Assembly (NCBI GenBank): GCA_030612625.1
Contig: JAUWNN010000002.1
Coordinates: 1-39,634 of the forward strand
Direction of reading: 5' to 3'
Length of the DNA stretch: 39,634 bases
Source of the DNA: Caldifarciminota bacterium
GTDB taxonomy: Bacteria > Hydrothermota > Tepidihabitantia > Tepidihabitantales > Tepidihabitantaceae
Shown: piece by piece, positions 36,781 to 39,634 of the stretch
Layout: each line of letters opens with the position of its first letter
How positions within the stretch are numbered: the first letter of the stretch is position 1
Notes under the pieces: generated by a model
The model's database searches: none
What the model was told of the DNA's origin: nothing
Seen by the model: only the letters and a program-made list of their open reading frames with translations
Program-made: the position numbers and the translations under genes

Positions 36781-37572
36781 TTACTTCTGGGCGATGTAGA
36801 ATCCGCGTCCGACCTTGTGAGCATGGGCTGCGTCGCGCCACATGTTGACCAGGTTGGTAGCAAACCCGAACAACTCCTCGCCGAAGTTCTCGATGATGGT
36901 CGGTTTCAGTTCAACCTCGACCTTCTGCTTGTAAGCGTCGAAGCACTTCGCGTAGTCCTCGGTCTGGTCCTTGGCGTCCAGTATCTTGAATCCCGCCTTC
37001 TTGAGCGCCTCCTGCCAGCCTTGGAAAGTCTCCATGTGTGGGAAAGACATCGACTCGTACAGCTTGGCGAGCAGGTCCTCCTCGACCTCGCCGGTGATGA
37101 TCCAGTCCGTGAACCCGAGCTTGCCGCCCGGCTTCAGGACCCGGAAGCACTCACGGGCCAGAAGGTACTTGTCGGTGACATAGCACCAGGCGTCCTGGCC
37201 CCAGACGATGTCGAAGGTGTCCTTCTTGAAGGGCATGTCCATCGCGTTGCCTTCGACAAAGGTGATGAGGTTGTCGAGGCCCGCATCCTTGGTGCGCTGG
37301 ATTGCCTTTTCGAGCATCGTCTTGGTGAAGTCAAGGCCAGTGACTTTGACCCTGTACTTCTTGGCGATGTGACGGGCCGGCGCGCCCAGGGCGCTGCACA
37401 CATCAAGCACGTGCATGCCGGGTTTGAGGCCGACCGCCATTGCCAGCGCGTCGGTTGCTTCCTCGCGGCCGGAGTGAATCTGCTCGGACATCACCGCTTC
37501 CCAGAGCAGTCCGCCGGGTCCGTCGTACACCTCCTGGACGTCCTTCATCGTATAGTCGTACCGCTTTGGCAT
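36781..37572 (-). CDS. SAM-dependent methyltransferase (sarcosine/dimethylglycine N-methyltransferase-like)
   Basis: HVLDVCSALGAPARHIAKKYRVKVTGLDFT; FDIVWGQDAWCYVTDK; FRVLKPGGKLGFTDW. Confidence 0.88.
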   Translation of the reverse strand: MPKRYDYTMKDVQEVYDGPGGLLWEAVMSEQIHSGREEATDALAMAVGLKPGMHVLDVCSALGAPARHIAKKYRVKVTGLDFTKTMLEKAIQRTKDAGLDNLITFVEGNAMDMPFKKDTFDIVWGQDAWCYVTDKYLLARECFRVLKPGGKLGFTDWIITGEVEEDLLAKLYESMSFPHMETFQGWQEALKKAGFKILDAKDQTEDYAKCFDAYKQKVEVELKPTIIENFGEELFGFATNLVNMWRDAAHAHKVGRGFYIAQK

Positions 37573-37687
37573 TCTACCTCCTGTGTTTTGGGTTTTGTGT
37601 TGGCAGGCCGGCAGCGCCCCCGCGGGACCGACCATCCTTGTCCGTGGCGAGCATCCGCCCGCCGGTTGTTCTTACTGAGAAAGGATC

Positions 37688-37736
37688 GGGGCGACCGCCC
37701 CGGCACAAGGCGCTCATGTCACGCACCTCGCCGGGG
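37688..37736 (-). promoter_or_regulatory. 49-bp conserved leader hairpin element, copy 2
   Basis: Reverse strand CCCCGGC-GAGGTGCGTGACATGAGCGCCTTGT-GCCGGGG-CGGTCGCCCC; compare 28859..28907. Confidence 0.6.
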
Positions 37737-37771
37737 ACATGAAACCGCCAAGGCCGCCAAGTACGGACAGA

Positions 37772-37799
37772 CAAAAACCGGGCCCTGATTTCAGGCCCG
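37772..37799 (-). terminator. Intrinsic terminator/attenuator in the leader of the methyltransferase operon
   Basis: Reverse strand CGGGCCTGAAATCAGGGCCCGGTTTTTG: GC-rich stem with U-tract between the two leader elements. Confidence 0.6.
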
Positions 37800-37812
37800 A
37801 CAATCTTCTCTT

Positions 37813-37898
37813 CTTGGCGCTCTTGGCGGTTGTTGGAAGGTCAGCTACGGGCAAACTGCCCGGAAAGTATCGGCTCAAGTCCGACACCTCCCGGTCAG
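37813..37898 (-). repeat. 86-bp dispersed leader repeat, copy 2
   Basis: Two mismatches to 29011..29096. Confidence 0.9.
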
Positions 37899-38068
37899 GC
37901 AGACCGCATATGTTCTCAGCACTATGCCGAGTCTAGTCGAGAAAGAGCTAGAGTCAAGCGTGTCAGTGCAATTCTTTATTCACCCCTGACAACTGACAAC
38001 GGTGTCAGACTTGAATTGACTGTCCTTGCCCCGGGCCGAGACTGACAACAACCATCGAATGTAGCCCT

Positions 38069-38440
38069 GGGTAAAGCACCTTGTCAAATACCGAACCGGA
38101 CGCCTGGGCAAGTAACCAGCAAAGCGCATCCGCGGTCTGATTGGCAAACGCCTTGATAGGCCGCGGCGCAAACAGCAGAAGGAACTGCAAGGCAGGCAGC
38201 AGGGAAAACGGCATGGCAAACGGCCCTGAAAACAGCCTGGCAAACTGCGGGGAAAGCCGCAGAATGGGCAGCAGACGAAGCGGCCGGTGAAGCGGCAAAG
38301 CAAGCAACTCAAGCAACCCCTGAACGAACAACCGATGAAACGGGATGCAGAACTGCCTGGATTGCGGCTTTCACGACGGTCAGGAAAGCGACTCAGAAAG
38401 CCATTCTACAAACGATTTGAGGGACTATCCAGGAGACGAC
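38069..38440. repeat. Degenerate 12-bp periodic array C, 31 units, consensus roughly nnngnaAacngC
   Basis: ttggcaaacgcc/ttgataggccgc/ggcgcaaacagc/agaaggaactgc/aaggcaggcagc/agggaaaacggc/atggcaaacggc/cctgaaaacagc/ctggcaaactgc/ggggaaagccgc/...; 372 bp = 31 x 12 without phase change. Confidence 0.85.
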
Positions 38441-38910
38441 CCCTATGTGTTGGTTCTGAGCCCCCATTTCTTCAGCTAAGTCCATAAATACCAGGACTTT
38501 CCGCCTGTTAGAAGGACATACCAGAAACCCAGAACCAGGGTTGATTCCAATCTACAGTATTGTAGACTGAAACATAAGGGAGCAAACAGGGTAGCGACTG
38601 TTTCACGCCTTGGTGCCGCTTGCCAGAAAACCCTTTGTTTGTTCTAATTACCCATGCGTATGAAAACGATGCGGCTTGAGAAACCAGCACTGGGCGCGCG
38701 GTCGACCGGCCCGGAGCCGCAGTTGGCGGTCCTGGGGATGGCCAGACAGCGGTCACCGGATAGGCCCGGATTTCTTATCATCGGATGTCCGCCGTATCGA
38801 CGATATGGCGTGAGGCCAGCTGGGCCGCAGACACCTCGGGCCAAACCGGGTATTCAGCCTAACCAACGTTGCTACGCTACTTAACCCAGCAAGACCACTT
38901 GAAGGGGGGC

Positions 38911-39138
38911 CATCCGGGGGGCAGCCCCGGGGATAACCCCGGGTATGCCCCTGGGTATGGCGATCCTGGCGGCCAGGATGACGGTTACCCAGGTCATTAT
39001 CCAGGTAACCAGGGCAGTGATTATCCGGGTGACCAGGCTGGCGGCTATCCAGGTGGTACGGGTAGCTATACAGGTGGTTATCCCGGTGGCGGCTGCCTTG
39101 GCCGCCATCCCAGCCACCCTCCGGGCCACTCAGGGAAG
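38911..39138. repeat. Degenerate 12-bp periodic array D, 19 units, encodes xYPG/xPGx tetrapeptides on +
   Basis: aaccccgggtat/gcccctgggtat/.../ggttacccaggt/cattatccaggt/.../gattatccgggt/.../ggctatccaggt; 228 bp = 19 x 12; ORF 38869..39384 reads HPGG SPGD NPGY APGY ... GYPG HYPG. Confidence 0.8.
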
Positions 39139-39478
39139 CCGGTACCCCCCTGGGGTGCGGGAGTCCGGAAGGTAGTCGGCCTGTTCTTCACACTGACCTT
39201 TGGCCCGGCCAAGTCCCCGGCCGCATCACCCCGCCGCCGACCCGGCATTGAAGGAGTCAAGAAAGCAGAGCAGGAGAAGCTGAATGTGCAGGAGATAAGT
39301 AATGTGTCGCCGAAACTCCCCGTCCGGCTTCGACCTGAATTCTGTCCCATTGAATCGCTGGGGGTAGTAAGACGACGCTGTTGAAAGAGACCGGTGACCG
39401 ACGCTACCCAACTGTGCGGTACCGCAGAATGAAACCAACTAGGTGATGAACCAGAACCCTTCCGTCAGTATGCAGTAA

Positions 39479-39634
39479 TCATTCTGTGGGTTTCCAAACA
39501 TACCTGCCCATCTTGTCGATATAGCCCCACTTGTCGCCGACCTTTACGGCTGCCAGCCCTCCTCAGGAAAAGCCATAGGCCTCACCGAACTGAGGCTTGC
39601 AAACGTAATAAACTGTGCTGTCGATATATCTCAA
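39479..39634 (-). pseudogene. C-terminal fragment of a WG-repeat protein with in-frame TGA (truncated by window edge)
   Basis: Reverse strand YIDSTVYYVCKPQFGEAYGFS*GGLAAVKVGDKWGYIDKMGRYVWKPTE*. Confidence 0.65.

Noticed and set aside
39479-39634. Third selenoprotein candidate (WG-repeat TGA)
   Set aside because: WG repeats are not redox domains and the local sequence suggests mutation; kept only as a low-interest item.
1-39634. tRNA, rRNA or transposase genes
   Set aside because: No convincing T-loop/acceptor pairing, rRNA signature or transposase ORF seen on manual reading; tRNAscan/ISfinder would be needed to exclude them.

Overview
GC-rich bacterial chromosomal window of 39.6 kb. Several secreted proteins end in a FlgD-like/Por-type C-terminal sorting domain, a style common in candidate phyla such as WOR-3; that taxonomic hint is a guess. 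Main content: (i) a beta-propeller sensor kinase with an NtrC-type sigma54 activator; (ii) two DUF4258-type toxin-antitoxin-like pairs plus gene remnants; (iii) recA-recX, a stand-alone ThiD2-like domain and secreted repeat proteins; (iv) an ArsR/CcdA/thioredoxin/permease/ferredoxin redox-metal cluster; (v) a selenium operon (Omp28-like protein, TGA-interrupted secreted protein, DUF3343, YedF, SelD) in which SelD is read through an in-frame TGA (Sec) and the secreted protein is a second selenoprotein candidate; (vi) a SsuABC/TauABC-like ABC transporter with an outer-membrane protein and small redox proteins; (vii) a tightly overlapping minus-strand operon joining a SAM methyltransferase, a corrinoid protein, two UroD/MtaA-family methyltransferases, a RamA-like activator, two HgdB-like dehydratase subunits and an HgdC-like activator. 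Composite 5' leader repeats (86 bp plus a 49 bp hairpin) precede both the ABC transporter and the corrinoid operon. The most unusual unexplained signal is four separate degenerate arrays with exact 12-bp periodicity (28, 27, 31 and 19 units, no phase-breaking indels seen within the arrays as delimited), each with a different consensus and two carrying in-frame stops. All calls come from reading the sequence; no searches were run.
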